Source of the DNA: Ligula intestinalis | Taxonomy: Eukaryota > Platyhelminthes > Cestoda > Diphyllobothriidea > Diphyllobothriidae | Length of the DNA: 64,000 nt | Reading direction: 5' to 3' | NCBI GenBank assembly: GCA_036362985.1 | Contig: JAYGXS010000005.1 | Span: 55,164,996 to 55,228,995 of the forward strand | In this document: positions 21,440-33,220 of the stretch, piece after piece | Layout: each line of letters opens with the position of its first letter | Numbering within the stretch: position 1 is the stretch's first letter | Notes under the pieces: model-generated | The model's database searches: none | Seen by the model: only the letters and a program-made list of their open reading frames with translations | Told to the model about the DNA's origin: nothing | Made by a program: the position numbers and the translations under genes

Positions 21440-24349
21440 AACGAAATTTTCTTTGGCCAGAAGAAGTCAGGCGGAAAACTTAACGAAGGTCAACCGGCTG
21501 GTTCTAGAAAATACCACAAGCTATAGTGGCGGCTGCCTCGAGATCTACTATACCAATTGTCAGAGTCTCTTCAATAAACTTGACGAACTCAAAACAATAG
21601 TGTCTGAGCAGAAACTGCATATAATTGCATTAACAGATACTTGGCTGACCGAAACAATAGGGATCAGCGAAGTCAGTATTGAAGGCTATCAACTGTTCCG
21701 CTGCGACAGATCTCAACGTAGGGGCGGAGGAGTCGCACTTTATGCAGCCAATGAAATTTCCTGTTGTCAGAGGGAAATCGGAGACATAGCCCTACGACGA
21801 TATGAAATAATTTCATGCAAAATTAAGATAAGGCAGCATCCGGCACTCAATATATGCGTTGTTTATTGGCCTCCCGGTTCCAGTGAAAGTGACGACGTAG
21901 AACTGCTAAGTTCACTGACAGTTATCTGTAAACAGGAAAACCTATTACTCCTGGGTGATTTCAACGCTCCTGGTATCGATTGGATGAGGCCTGGAGTAAA
22001 GGCCGCAGCAGCAGCTTTCAGTTATCAACAACTTCAGTTTTCTTTGGATGAATATCTCATTCAACACATAGACTTCACAACCCGACTGCGAGAAGGCCAG
22101 CGATCAAACTGTCTAGATCTCGTTTTGAGTAACGAAGAAAGGATCATAAGGGAAGTGAACTCACAACCGCCACTTGGGTTAAGCGACCAAGTTGCTTTTA
22201 CCTGCGTGTGTTACCTTCTGTCTCCAAAATCGCAAATAAAGGGGCGCAGAAATATTTGGAAAGCCGATTTTGAAGAAATGAGACGTAGCGATTCCGCAGA
22301 AAACTGCTTACCCAGTACGAACGATTGAAATGAATTATGGCAGCATATCCAAGGGACTGTAGAGTGCTCAATTGAAGTCCATTGCCCAATGAAAGTAATA
22401 AGACCATGTGCCAGACCTCCATATGTCAACCAGCCGATAAAAAGGGCCATGAAGAAGAAACCAAAGTTGTGGAAAAAGTACGAGCATCTTCAAGATTCAA
22501 AATCACTTGCCGAATATAAAGCGCAATGAAATATATGCCACAAAGAAATACGAAATTCTAGAACTGCCTTTGAGCTTCAACTTACAACACAAGCCACAAT
22601 ATGTCCAAAGAAGTTTTATGGATACATCCGCAGTCAAAGGAAGCACCGGGACGACATTGCAGCTCTAAGGGATAACCTCGGTAACGTAGTAACGGAAAGA
22701 CCGCGGAAAGTAAAGTTACTGTCCGAGTTTTTCAGATCGGCTTTTATGATGGGATCCCCCGACGACAATTCGGGAGTAGAAGTGGGCGAAGGTACAGCCG
22801 TTATTGAAACTGTTACCTTTTCTGTCGCAGACGTAAGACAAGTCCTCAGTCACATCAAACCAGACAAGTCTCCTGGACCGGATGGGATCCCTGGACTGAT
22901 ATTTAAAGAACTGTCGACCGAGCTATCGGTGCCTCTTTCAATTATGTTCGAGCTTTCCATGAGAACAGGGGACTTGCCTTTGCAGTGGAAGACGGCCAGC
23001 ATCGTACCATTATATAAGGGAGGTAGCGAGATGTCTGCAGACAGCTTTTGGCCCATAAGCTTGACTTGCCTTTCCTGCAAAACGGTGGAGGTCCTTTTCA
23101 AGCAGACCATACTAAGATTTTGCGATGAAAGTGACATCATACAAAATTTCCAACATGGCTTTCGGCGAGGGTGCTCCTGTCTTTCAAATTTACTGACTTG
23201 AATTGAGGCCTGGACAAGTGTTTTAGAAGAGGGCTTCGAAGTGGACATAGTGCACATAGATTTCCGCAAAGCCTTTGACAGCGTGCTCCATCAACGCCTT
23301 TTACCTAAACTGAGCGTTCTTGGCATCAAGAGGAAAATGTTGGACTGGATCAGGTCATTTTTAGTCGGTCAAAAACAACGCGTTTGCATCGGGGAGGATA
23401 AATCGGACTGGGTTGACGAAGTTAGTGGGGTTTCTCAAGGCTCCGTTCTTGGTCCTATACTTTTCATTCTCTATGTAAATGACAGCCTTCAAGAACTGGA
23501 CTGCGGTAAAATATGTTCGCTGATGACGTTAAGCTCTGGCAGGTCATTAAGCGCCCAAGCGACTGAGATGCTCTGCAAAATAATCGTTGCAAACTGCAGA
23601 CGTGGTCCGAGGGATGGCTGCTGGATTTCAATGTGCAAAAGTGTGCCGTCCTCCACCTGCGTCCAACAAACTACCCTATTCCCCAGAGCAGCATGACATA
23701 TCATCTGAAAAACATCCAAATTCCCGTAGCATCTACGCAAAAAGACCTCGGCATTTGGATACAGAGAAATCTGAAGCCCTCATTACAATCTGTCAAAGCT
23801 GCAAATAAAGCCACGGGAGTGCTGCACGCTATCAAAAGGTCGTTTCTAGCCTTCGATGAAGATCTCTTTGGCAGAGTGTACGGCACATTTGTTCGACCAC
23901 ACCTAGAGTATGGCATACATGCGTGGCGGCCATGGCTAAAAAAGGACACAGCATGTCTGGAGAAAGTGTAGCGTCGGGCAACAAAGCTAGTAAGAGTTCT
24001 AAAGAACCACACTTACATAGATAGGCTGGCATGCCTAAACTTATTCCCTCTGCATTACAGGCAACAAAGAGGGGATCTTATCCTAGTTTACAAGATAATA
24101 AACGGTCTTGAGAAAAGATTACGCTTTGAAGACATGGTTCAGTGGCACCTCTCGCCTCATCTCCGTGAGCACACAATGAAGCTGCGCATGAAGATGTCCA
24201 AGCTAAACTTCCGCTCTGAATTCTTCACGCAACGTGTCATAAAACAGTGGAACAACCTTTCACAGTCAGTCGTGGAGGCCAGTTCCCTTCAGATGTACAA
24301 ACGACGCTTGGATAATTACATGCGTCCCCTCTCCTCTCTCCAAGTCTGA
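21440..24349 (+). pseudogene. CR1-type LINE ORF2: endonuclease and reverse transcriptase, broken
   Basis: The AP-type endonuclease is at 21453-22328 (IYYTNCQSLFNKLDEL; LTDTWL; GGGVALY; LLGDFNAPGIDW; CLDLVLS). The reverse transcriptase follows at 22746-23700 (KSPGPDGIPG; QHGFRRGCSC; VHIDFRKAFDSV; VSQGSVLGPILFILYVND). The FADD catalytic motif is present at about 23517, but a frameshift just before it moves it to another frame. The C-terminal region continues to 24349 (DLGIWI; YGTFVRPHLEYGI; VIKQWNNL). Stops are also seen at 22326, in 22500-22560, near 23199 and at 23969. It is inactive. CR1 elements insert by target-primed reverse transcription (family knowledge). Confidence 0.9.
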
Positions 24350-24590
24350 ACTCTAAAAACCAGACATATATTGTAAAAAACAATGCTACTCTCCTCCCTC
24401 CAAGTGTGACCTCTAAAAACCAGACACATATTGTAAAAAACAATGCTACTCACTGTTTTCCAATACTATGTTAGAAGTGGTAAATTTATAGGTGCTTGTA
24501 CACGTCATAAATAGGGTTTTCAAAGGCATTGCCTTTTATCCGCACCAAATAAACTGAAAACTAAGCTTGAAAGCCACCCTCTTCATGATG
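24325..24590 (+). repeat. LINE 3' UTR with a tandem duplication
   Basis: A unit of about 65 bp (CTCTAAAAACCAGACATATA, then TTGTAAAAAACAATGCTACT) is present twice in tandem between 24325 and 24455. AATAAA near 24547 may be the element's 3' end signal. The exact end of the LINE was not fixed. Confidence 0.6.
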
Positions 24591-24959
24591 TATGATCTCT
24601 CTGGTTCTCATGGTCGTTCATACTGTGCATTCTAACTAACTAGGCAGTTTGAGCACGGTAAATTTTCGAATACAGGACTGTTTAAACGCTGGAAGATTTT
24701 CACGCGGAGGGAAAACAGTTATTCGCCGAATGTTAATGCTTATTATTTTGCGTACTTAGTTTCATTAACGTGGCTTTGACTACAGAAAGAAACTTTTTTG
24801 AATAAGAATCAAACCACATGTGCAAGTGAACGGTTCTCATGAAAGGTACCCTACCTAGAATGATATGCATGTTCGGAAAATGGATCTGCCTGCCAGCCCA
24901 TGTCCAGAGAGGAATGTAAACGTACATAAAGCATCAATGCAGAGCCTACCTCAAAGTGC

Positions 24960-25260
24960 ACCTAACTTGCTAAACTATATTTCTACCGCTAAGATAATCA
25001 CCCATGCCGGCAGCAAAACAGGCCGAGCATTGATTGAAGCCTGGGCCTCGGATGAGAATTCAGTCAATCGATTTGTAGATCTGGCGCCGGCATACGTCGC
25101 CCTGCACAGACTCCTCAGGACTGACGTCACTGGTGCTTGATTGGCTCCTGCCCCCTATAACCGTTGCTTGGTTTTTTTCGTTAACGCTTTTATCTCTGAC
25201 GGTGGACTTCAGTAAGAGTTCGAAAGCCCAAGCAAATAAAACCATGATTCCGGTTATTGA
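24960..25260 (+). mobile_element. Penelope-like element (family 1) 3' fragment
   Basis: Encodes the last part of the GIY-YIG domain (AKIITHAGSKTGRALIEA, then WASDENSVNRFVDLAP), a stop at 25138, then the 3' end with a hammerhead-like motif. It is 5'-truncated. Confidence 0.8.
25196..25230 (+). ncRNA. Hammerhead-ribozyme-like motif, class 1
   Basis: CUGACGG, one U, stem II arms GGACUU and GAGUUC, then GAAAGCCCA. The stem differs from other copies by compensating changes. Core A9 is G and the U before the cleavage site is C, so this copy is probably inactive. Confidence 0.5.
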
Positions 25261-26859
25261 CGTGCCTTATTCGTCTTTGATTCTAAATTATCAGACAAAT
25301 CCAGAATGCTATATGTAATGTTAAAAAGTAAATCAAATAGGCTAAATAAGGTTCATTGGTCTCCAAATTTCTTGTCTTATTTAATCAGTTCGTTTGCAAT
25401 TCCGCGGATCTTTGTTCTGAACTGCACTGTTGACTTGGTATTACCTTGCCACATACGGACTAGCCACCGCTATAATCCCATTCAAGGTGCCATAGTTAAG
25501 ACGCTATCCGGTTACAAAAATACACAGACCTCAATCAGAATGCGTTTTGATGAGGTTCTTAGTATGTTATGTAAGTGACAGCATCGTTTCTACTCAGATT
25601 ATTCCACAAAGACTTGATAAGTATTTAAAATTTCGTGGAATTTATAAACTTTCCGCCTTCCAGAGGACAACTTTCGACTATCGGCAGGTTTTGATCTCTT
25701 CTATTTAGCCATAAATTCCGAATCAAGACATCTTCGAGGGGAACTAGAAGATAACCAATGAATTCAATTTGTACGGGTATTACGCCGGGTCTGACTTACA
25801 AGCTTATTAACCCCCACACAGCCTCCGAATAATCAGCTTCTACGGTAAATTGCCTATGCCATGTGACAGCCTTCATTAATGGCCGAACCATCGGTCATAT
25901 TGACTAAGGTGGGCTAACTTCAAAGGGGGCTGTATTCTCTGTCGTGACACAACGCTTATGCTACACCAGCTTTGTGAAGGGCAAAGATGTGGGATTAAAG
26001 CCATGGAGCGGCATTTGCACAGGTAGCCGGGTAGTCTCTTGTAAGTGAACTACTAACTCTCCCCCCCCCCCCCCCCCCCGGTACGCCCTCTATACCTCTC
26101 CTTCAGATTCAAATTATGGTGGTCAGCCGAGCTGTACAAAGAACACGTCCGAGGCGGCCTCTCGCTTGATGGGGGTGGTGATTAGGTGACTCTTTCCTCC
26201 TCGATGTGTTATAACTTTAATCGGCCGAAGCTGATAGCTAAAAATCGTTCAGCTTCAGAAGGCTGAAGGGACACTTAAGTGCAAGCCTGGACTTTGTCTG
26301 GAGGAAGGTCAGACCTTAGTGTTGCCCCAAGTCAGAAAATTTAATGGACTAAAATTAGAAAGGGTTGCCTGGCTCTTTCAACGAACATAAATGCTAGTAG
26401 GGCCACTGCAGGATCAGATCAACCCCTAGTGGGTATATCTGCTAGAAGAAAGAGTGTATTTAGCAGACAGGTTTAAAAGACTAGACCAAATAAATGTTTG
26501 CTTTGAGCGGACAGTTTCGCCGGCCTAAGTTTGCAACTTATGTGTATACTTGACTTTTTAGCATGTGCCGTGGGAAGGTGTGCAGGTCCTATATAGTCCA
26601 TCTACGTTTTCCTACACAAGGAACGTTCTGAATCCTGCGTGAGTTTCATAAAACGTGCGAGTCTAAGGGCATAAGCGATGTTGTATGCTCGTTTCTATCA
26701 TTATGATTCGATTACTTATACGAAGAGTAACGTTCTGCGAGTGATAACTGCTAACCGCACAAGTTACCAAGGCAGGCAGGCTCCCCGGGAAATGGAAACG
26801 CAGTGACCAACAGGAGTGGGTGTTCTCAGAGCCCTGCAATTATCACGCCCAGTTCCGTA
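25261..26859. other. No recognisable gene; poly-C run
   Basis: A pure C tract lies near 26061-26079. ORFs of up to 91 codons show no family resemblance. Nothing else was recognised. Confidence 0.4.
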
Positions 26860-27130
26860 TAGAAAGAGAAGGGGGTAAGACCAGTGAGAGCTGTTTATTG
26901 TATACAGAAATTCGGTGTGGGTCTGAAGCCCCGACGCGCGGCAGGCTCGGGCCCAGCGCGCGCCTCTGTCCGCTAGCGTGCTTTGGGCGTGAATGCGTAA
27001 GCGTCAAGCGAGAATGAGTCACTGGCCACTTGATCAACGGCTTAGTCAATAGCAGTGTATGGCGCCCGTGATTGGCTGTGCAAGAGGCAGATAGAGGGTG
27101 CACTCACGTGATGGCTTGCAGGCGTGGCGT
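26860..27130 (+). repeat. Possible diverged repeat B-like unit
   Basis: AAGACCAGTGAGAGCTGTTT with ATTGTATACAG, followed by a GC-rich tail and GTGATTGGC, resembles the middle of repeat B (GGAAGAGTTTATT, GC-rich tail, GTGATTGG). Similarity is weak and by eye only. Confidence 0.3.
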
Positions 27131-27701
27131 AGGTGGTGGACAGCGCTACAGGAGTTCCAGGCAAAAGCTGGCACTGTAAGCATTGAAATGTGCCTGTCGA
27201 ATGGCGTAACGGAAGACAAATTAGACTCCCACGGATGCGCCAATTGGGTGGTTAACATTTCATTTACTAATTCAAGTTTTTCATTATCAAAGACTAATAG
27301 GTCGGACGCCGAACCCAATTTTTCAAACTCTGTGAAACACCGTTTTGTCTTTTTCTTATCACTGTTGTCGTTTTTGTTGTTGTTGTTGTTATTGTTGATG
27401 CTCGTGTTCTTCTATGATCTTCATTTCGTGGTTGCGTTTCTCGTGGCAAAGTTTTCGGCTAAGACTTGGCGGTCCGTGTAGGCATACAGTACCTAGACTT
27501 TTCTAGTGACTTGGCATTTTTGAAGTGGTGAATGAATTTAACACAAGCCGCGGTTATCGGAATGCGACAGCCGAATAAAAGAGCGTCTGGTATCCACGCC
27601 TCTTACGATTTCTTTGCTGCACGTTTGTTGTTTCTGTCCAAGATCTCTACTGGTGGAGGTCGAACCCACAGCCAGCCTGGGCAAAACGAATTGCCTTTAT
27701 T
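27131..27701. other. No recognisable gene; GTT microsatellite
   Basis: A (GTT)n stretch lies near 27364-27396 and gives a hydrophobic low-complexity frame that should not be taken as a membrane protein. Confidence 0.4.
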
Positions 27702-28292
27702 GAACTTGGGACAACAGTAACTGATGTAGTCCTCCTCATTAATCCCTTCTCCCAGCATGTTGTCCTACGAGAACCATGATTATAGGGTTTTATGGGTGGG
27801 CAATTAGAATACCCAGTGAAGTATACGTAAATATCTTCTGTATGCATTTTATTTGATTGTATTTAGAAGTGTTGTTGATTTATATCTCTGGATTTTCTTA
27901 ATCTGTGTTATCGTTTAACATATTGCGGAAAAAACCGAGCATTAAAAATGCAGGTTTCTTTAAATTCCCGAAAAATAGAAATGGTGGTTAGAAGTCGTCT
28001 ACTTCAGCTTACCTGAGGTCCAACTTACCGTTCTGAAGTTGAATTAGTAAAGTCCGCGGCTCTAAGCGCCGCGCATACCTCCAATTTGCATGCGGAACAA
28101 CTTACTCCCAGCGGCCGCGGGAAACAACTTCAACCATATTTTTTAACTTTAAACTTACTTCTAACGATTTCCTTGTCTGCCCATCCTACTTCCCTTTGCT
28201 CCAAAACCCATATAACCTCTGTTTCCATAGGACAAAATGCTTGGACTAGGGGTATATGAGGAGGACTACATAAGCTACTTTGGCGAACTTGG
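27702..28292. mobile_element. MITE-like element M1, copy 2, with 8-bp target duplication
   Basis: The 8 bases GAACTTGG occur at 27702-27709 and again at 28285-28292. Between them is an M1 unit with long inverted ends. The left has TGTAGTCCTCCTC and the right, read on the minus strand, TGTAGTCCTCCTCATATACC. The centre carries TATCGTTTAACATATTGCGG and GTCCGCGGCTCTAAGCGCCG as in copy 1. Eight-base duplications are typical of hAT-type transposition (family knowledge). It has no transposase. Confidence 0.75.
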
Positions 28293-28974
28293 ATTGAAAC
28301 ACTGCACCAGTTATCGCTTGCATACGCCGTTGTTACTGTTAAGAGTGTAGCCTGACCAAAGGCTAATGACCTTGCAGACTCTCCTGAGGCGTCGTGCCTG
28401 CCGCTGACTGCCACAATGATTCCTTTGCCAACAGAGGACTGCCTTCAAGGTCATATGCACTCGCGGTTGTTATGCCCGCGCGATGACTCTCCACGCGCAA
28501 TGACCATAAAATGTACACACGAACGCGCGTAAAGGCGCATGTCCAAATGGTTACAGTCCCTTAAGGGCCAACTAGTCGTGTGCTCTTATCTCAATGCGGC
28601 CAATGATGCCACAAGCGAACGCGTTTGACAATCACTTATAAGCCACTGTCACAGCTCAGACAGTGAGTTGCAACACGGACTAGCGGTAATATCACCGCCA
28701 GTCCAGTCCTGATTGCCGGGATTAGCCCCGAAGCGGGGAACACAACGCACTGGAGATCAACCAGTGCCAAAAGCCACCCGAGAAAGCAACTCCGGGTTTT
28801 GTACACAATTAACTCTCCTTCGGGTGGATTCCAAAGTTGCGCCCTTCTTATTCTGTTCTTCCTTGGGGATTCCAACGGGCGTACTTCGACGGTGACATCA
28901 CAGAGTGCCACCGCTATAACAGCTACCTTACAGTCGGAAGTCGACTGGGACTTTGCTCTTTGCAGATAGGATTG
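28293..28974. other. No recognisable gene
   Basis: Short ORFs on both strands without family resemblance; nothing recognised. Confidence 0.4.
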
Positions 28975-29105
28975 CCGGCAGAGACAAGGGAGACTGGGGT
29001 GGCAATTTCTGGCTTATTAGCCATCATCAGCCAGTCATACCCAATCCCGAGTGGTGCATCACCTGTGGCTCGAACTATTAACCTTCGCTCCTTCGCTCGT
29101 CGCTA
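28975..29105 (-). mobile_element. tRNA-derived SINE
   Basis: Minus strand: a decayed tRNA-like head with GGTTAATAGTTCGAGCCAC, then the family body GGGTATGACTGGCTGATGAT, GGCTAATAAGCCAGAAATTG and CCACCCCAGTCTCC. Confidence 0.65.
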
Positions 29106-29183
29106 ACTACAAAGGGTTGAGTTGGACGTGCAGTTGATTCAACGTAAAGTAACAGATGCACCAGGCTGACTGCTCACGCCGAA

Positions 29184-29327
29184 TTTCCTAAGCAGTCATC
29201 TAGAATCCACCAGTATGACTACTAGGCTCACTTAGTTATTAGGAGGTTTGTGAATTATTCAAACCCTTCTAATAACTAAGTGGGCCTAGTAGTCATCCTG
29301 TTAGGTTCTAGATTATTGCTTAGGAAA
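29184..29327. repeat. Foldback hairpin of 144 bp
   Basis: TTTCCTAAGCA at the left is complemented by TGCTTAGGAAA at the right. The arms continue through TCTAGAA / TTCTAGA and TGACTACTAGGC / GCCTAGTAGTCA to CACTTAGTTATTAG / CTAATAACTAAGTG, closing near 29255. Arms are about 65 bp with few mismatches. A small MITE or the relic of a palindromic element is likely. Confidence 0.8.
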
Positions 29328-30479
29328 TCCTGCCTGGATAGTCAGCTTACTGTATCCGTAAAGTAGCAGAGTAGTCTAGCCGCTGCCTTATGACGCAGTT
29401 GACTCCTTTCAACGAATGCTCGTGGACATATCTTTACTCTATATAGCCCCAGGTGATGATTAAGCTAGAGCCTCTTGGCAGCCGACATAATACCACGAGT
29501 TGCATAAGCTGGCAAAATATTTGCAAACAAATCTCTTTTTTCGTTCTGAAAAGTTACTGCATTAGGCTAAATGGATCACTACGAAATGTAAAAGCCTATT
29601 CCTTCGGTCAAATCGAGGAAACTTCATTTGCAATCGCAGCCGGAAGAACAAGGGCGCTTGGTCGAATTTGTGGACACCTCAACAGAAGAGCTCAATAATA
29701 ATCTGAATACGGGTTTAAAGTGTAGACCTTCCTGCTTGTGAAAGTTTATGGCTTGCCAGTGATGGTGGCGGTGCATGTACCAGAAATTGTTGTTCTAATC
29801 CCGCTCATACCCATCGATTTGTCTTAATGTCTTCCCTATTGCAAAAGACAGTCGTTATCAAAATATAAAGTCATTCGCGCGTTAATCGATCGTTTAGATT
29901 TTATCGCCGTCATTTGAGATGGAGTTAGCAGAGAATGAAAACGGCAAGATACGAGGGTACGAACCCACCTATGCCGAGGATCTTGCGCTGATTTCTTAAT
30001 AGATTATTCTTAGTGTTCAGGTTGAGATTACTGTAAAGGTTCGAATTAGGGTTAGGGCTACTGGTATATTTAGGGCTAAAATGAAGGTTTTGATCAGAAT
30101 AAGGATATTTGCTATTCGCCATTTCTGAAATTTTGCGCAAGGTCATATATGTTACCAGGGCTTCCTATTCCCGCGTCCTCTAAAAATTGACCACCTAATG
30201 CAACTCTTTGTCTTCTGCCAAAGAAACCTCTTCATCTTCAATGGCAGAGCATCAAAGGGATGCCTTCGACCAATACGAACCTGCGCACTGGCGCCGATTT
30301 GTGGATGACAAGTTTATTATAAGCTAAACGAGCAGTCTAGAAGACCTGCTGAATGGCATTTTCCCCGACATTCAAATCACAAGGAAAGAAGAGGACGCCA
30401 AACAGTTGCCATTCCTTTACGTCCTCGTCACATGCAGAGTCAACAGCGAAATCAGCACCACGGTGTACATAATTCATGT
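29328..30479. other. No recognisable gene
   Basis: Short ORFs only. A GTTAGGGTTAGGG-like patch near 30000-30060 is too short and irregular to call telomeric. Confidence 0.4.
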
Positions 30480-31125
30480 GTTCATATGTTCTTTAAATTT
30501 TATTCTTAACCGAAGGGTTTCCTGTAGTTTAAGAAAGTTAATAATTTTGAGTTTTTTTACGATTGTGCGGTGTTCATTCATAATGCATCGTATGCTTCAA
30601 TTTATTAATGTTTCCCCTGATATATACAGCATGATCCATGTCTATCGCCAAATTATGTGAAACCTATGCAACCACTTCCTCAAACCGAAGGCACCAACGT
30701 ACTCTTTTTCAGGCAGGATGAAAGCGACATTCAGTTTTTAAAACTTGAATTCAGTTCTAGCCGTCGGTATGTTAAAAAATAATTCAACAATTCAGAAACT
30801 TTTTTGACACAGAAGGAAACTGTTCCTTTAAGATAAAAAATTTAAGGAAGACATAATTTTCTGTCAAATAAGTACAATAGAGGATTTTTCGTGCATGCTT
30901 TCTATGCAATATATTAAAATTTAGAAAGGCATTCAAAATCAATGATAAAAAATGCATACTTTTAAAGTAGCCATTTTTTAGAGAATCAAATTTTTCGCAG
31001 TGGTCATAAAGAAGCTTGTCTCAGAGTCGGCATCCTAGCGTGACTGAAAAAAACTTGAAATTTGACTGCACGATAAACGGTATTGCAACCCTGCTCAATT
31101 TTGGTTTGCGAGTGATTAACGGTCT
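30480..31125 (+). repeat. Second, diverged copy of the long palindromic repeat
   Basis: Aligns by eye with 16220-16860: GTTTAAGAAAGTTAATAAT, TTTTTTACGATTGTGCGGTG, CATAATGCATCGTATGCTTC, and later AAGTAGCC, GTGGTCA, CTAGCGTGACTGAA. The right arm is kept; no left arm was seen, so this copy is truncated or its left side has decayed. Confidence 0.65.
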
Positions 31126-32030
31126 TTTTAAAATTGCGGAATATTTCTTGTAGCACTCGCCATACTGCAATTAATATGTTCAACTACTACAGCAACCACC
31201 CGATGGCACATAAAGTAGGCTATATTGGAACCGTTTTCCAGAAGGAAAACATGAACTGCAGTGAATCTGATGGATCGGCGCGAGAACTACGGCATCTTCA
31301 AGACCAACCTGCGAAGAATGGATACCAGAACAGCTTCGTTAGCCACTGCCTCCGGGGGAACAAACGGAGAGGAGCCATCAACGCTCTGACAGCCTCAACC
31401 TTATATATAAAGAATGTGGCAGAAGCAACAAAACGTACCACTGCGACGTTCGACGTTGGTATCACCCATCATCCGACAGCCACAACGCGTCGTTGAATTA
31501 TGCAAATAAATAACCGTATAGACGTAGATTGGCAGTCTGGTGTCGTTTATCAAGTACCATCTCGCTAGTGCTCTCGCCTTCATACAGAGCAGACCGGAAG
31601 ATGACTTAGCTGGTGAACTATGTCACACAAACGGCTAGTGGGGAGACGATATACAGTATCTCAAGTCACTTCGCACACTCTGGAGGAACGATACGCATCT
31701 TACTTTATGGGTACGCGGATATTGGCACGAGCCACTAATAAAATGGGGTGAAAACTACTGGAGACCTGGGAAGCTGGCTCCAACTCCATCAACAGACCTG
31801 TTGATATACCTCCCTATTATCACGCCCTTCGGTCGCGCAGCCAAGGGGCGCGGCCCAGTTCCCAGCCAAACATGCACTTCGTAACGACGCAGTGGGAAGG
31901 CGTAGGCATATAATCAACCGTATCGCTGAACAGTTCAATTCTTGCTGTTCACTTATTGTCTCTGAGCATGGCCTCCTGTATGGATCTGAAAGTTTAGACA
32001 ACTAAAAACGTTGTTCCAGTGATTGTGCAT
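31126..32030 (+). mobile_element. Penelope-like element (family 1-like), diverged fragment
   Basis: An open frame at 31134-31496 encodes the linker before the GIY-YIG domain (MFNYYSNHPMAHK; NGYQNSFVSHCL; GITHHPTATTRR). Further pieces follow across stops: SGVVYQVP near 31540, and LLETWEAGSNSINRPVD at about 31750-31800. A degenerate hammerhead-like 3' end lies at 31972-31996. It starts directly after the palindromic repeat. Confidence 0.65.
31972..31996 (+). ncRNA. Hammerhead-like motif, class 1 (strongly degenerate)
   Basis: CUGAGCA, then GAAAGUUUA followed by GACAA as in the other class 1 copies. A core base is lost and stem II pairs poorly, so it is a relic at best. Confidence 0.35.
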
Positions 32031-32559
32031 TCATCGTCTTTGCAATTAAGGTACTGTCTAATTGACATCAACAGTATTAGTATCAGTTTATTGAGGGGAA
32101 AGATATGCTTGTGCCGCTGAGCTTCTTACTAGCAACAGGGTGGCTAAAATGCATTGATAGAAAAGAAAACTGAAAAATACTGCAATTAAGTGCTTGCAAG
32201 CGAAGAGCGGACAGCTGATGCAATCGAAATAATAATAAAATATGTCTACTTGCTTAGCACAAGTAGTACGATAAGTAGATGTAATAAGTATGCGTAATAA
32301 GCACGTGTAATACACTCCCTCGTGAGCCAGATTGACACTCATGCATAAAATGTTTGGTGTTGAAGGTGTTCACACAGGTGGAGAGGAGAGCCTCTTCAGG
32401 AAGAGCATTCCACTCTGCAAACACTCTGTTACTAGTTCTTCTATTTAATTCTGTTTTCCAGTACCCTCGCTACTTGATTTCCACATGGTGATAATATTAT
32501 AAACAGAATATCTGGATGGTTTCCTTTTCGTGTTGATTATCTGCTCCATGTTAACTCTG
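32031..32559. other. No recognisable gene
   Basis: AT-rich, nothing recognised. Confidence 0.4.
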
Positions 32560-32960
32560 TACGAGCCTTGTTTTTGAAGGATGTTTGAACATCGAAACGA
32601 AGAAGAAGACGCGATCGCTAGGATAATAACCGTTTTCGTCTGACTTTTCGGATTCCCTCACAAACCCATCATCAGAGCCAGTAGTAGTAGAAACCGCAAC
32701 GGATAATTCATACACAAGGAATTGCAGTATTAATAAGATGCAGACACTATGCTCACTTTTGCACCAATGGCCGACGTATGGGTCGGGACTTGCTGAACTT
32801 GCATAAGGCGTGGTGGAATTGGACGTAATGATTGCTCGGCCATCTAATTCCCCGGCGCTGGCTTTGGACGGCGCGTTGGTTTGGGCTTTCCCCAAGTGGC
32901 GACTTGCTTTGGCCGAATTGATCCCAATTGAGTATTCTTATGGCTAAATTTTCCAAGTGG
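32560..32960 (-). mobile_element. Penelope-like element (family 2) 3' fragment
   Basis: The minus strand encodes the family 2 C-terminal tail (LGKAQTNAPSKASAGELDGR), nearly the same as at 43121-43435, and ends with a class 2 hammerhead-like motif. Sequence matching the element stops near 32940. A more 5' part of the same family appears at 35470-35720, so one copy may have been split and partly deleted. Confidence 0.7.
32641..32675 (-). ncRNA. Hammerhead-ribozyme-like motif, class 2
   Basis: Minus strand CUGAUGA, one U, stem II arms GGGUUU and GAAUCC (with G-U pairs), then GAAA, loop AG, UC and A. All core bases are kept. Confidence 0.6.
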
Positions 32961-33220
32961 AATACGTACCAATCCATTCATGTTCCTGATCCCCCTCTAG
33001 ATTAACCCGTAACATCGTCTAAGCGAGAATACGAGTTCGTGGAGTACATTATCGGTGTACCCGTAAACAATGTATACTTATTTCATTTAAGTACGTATCT
33101 TTTGTTACGACTAGCGCCGAAGTCCGGCTTCGCCTTGGGCTTCCTTACATGTTGCTGTCCCTTATGGAGGCAACCCTTATATGAGAACCTCTTAAAATAG
33201 CTATGTTCAGTTCACTTTTA

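Noticed and set aside
27098..27481. 127-codon ORF with a strongly hydrophobic stretch
   Set aside because: The hydrophobic part is a GTT microsatellite giving Leu runs; the rest has no family resemblance.
30005..30060. GTTAGGGTTAGGG-like patch as an internal telomere repeat
   Set aside because: Only a couple of irregular units; too short to support.
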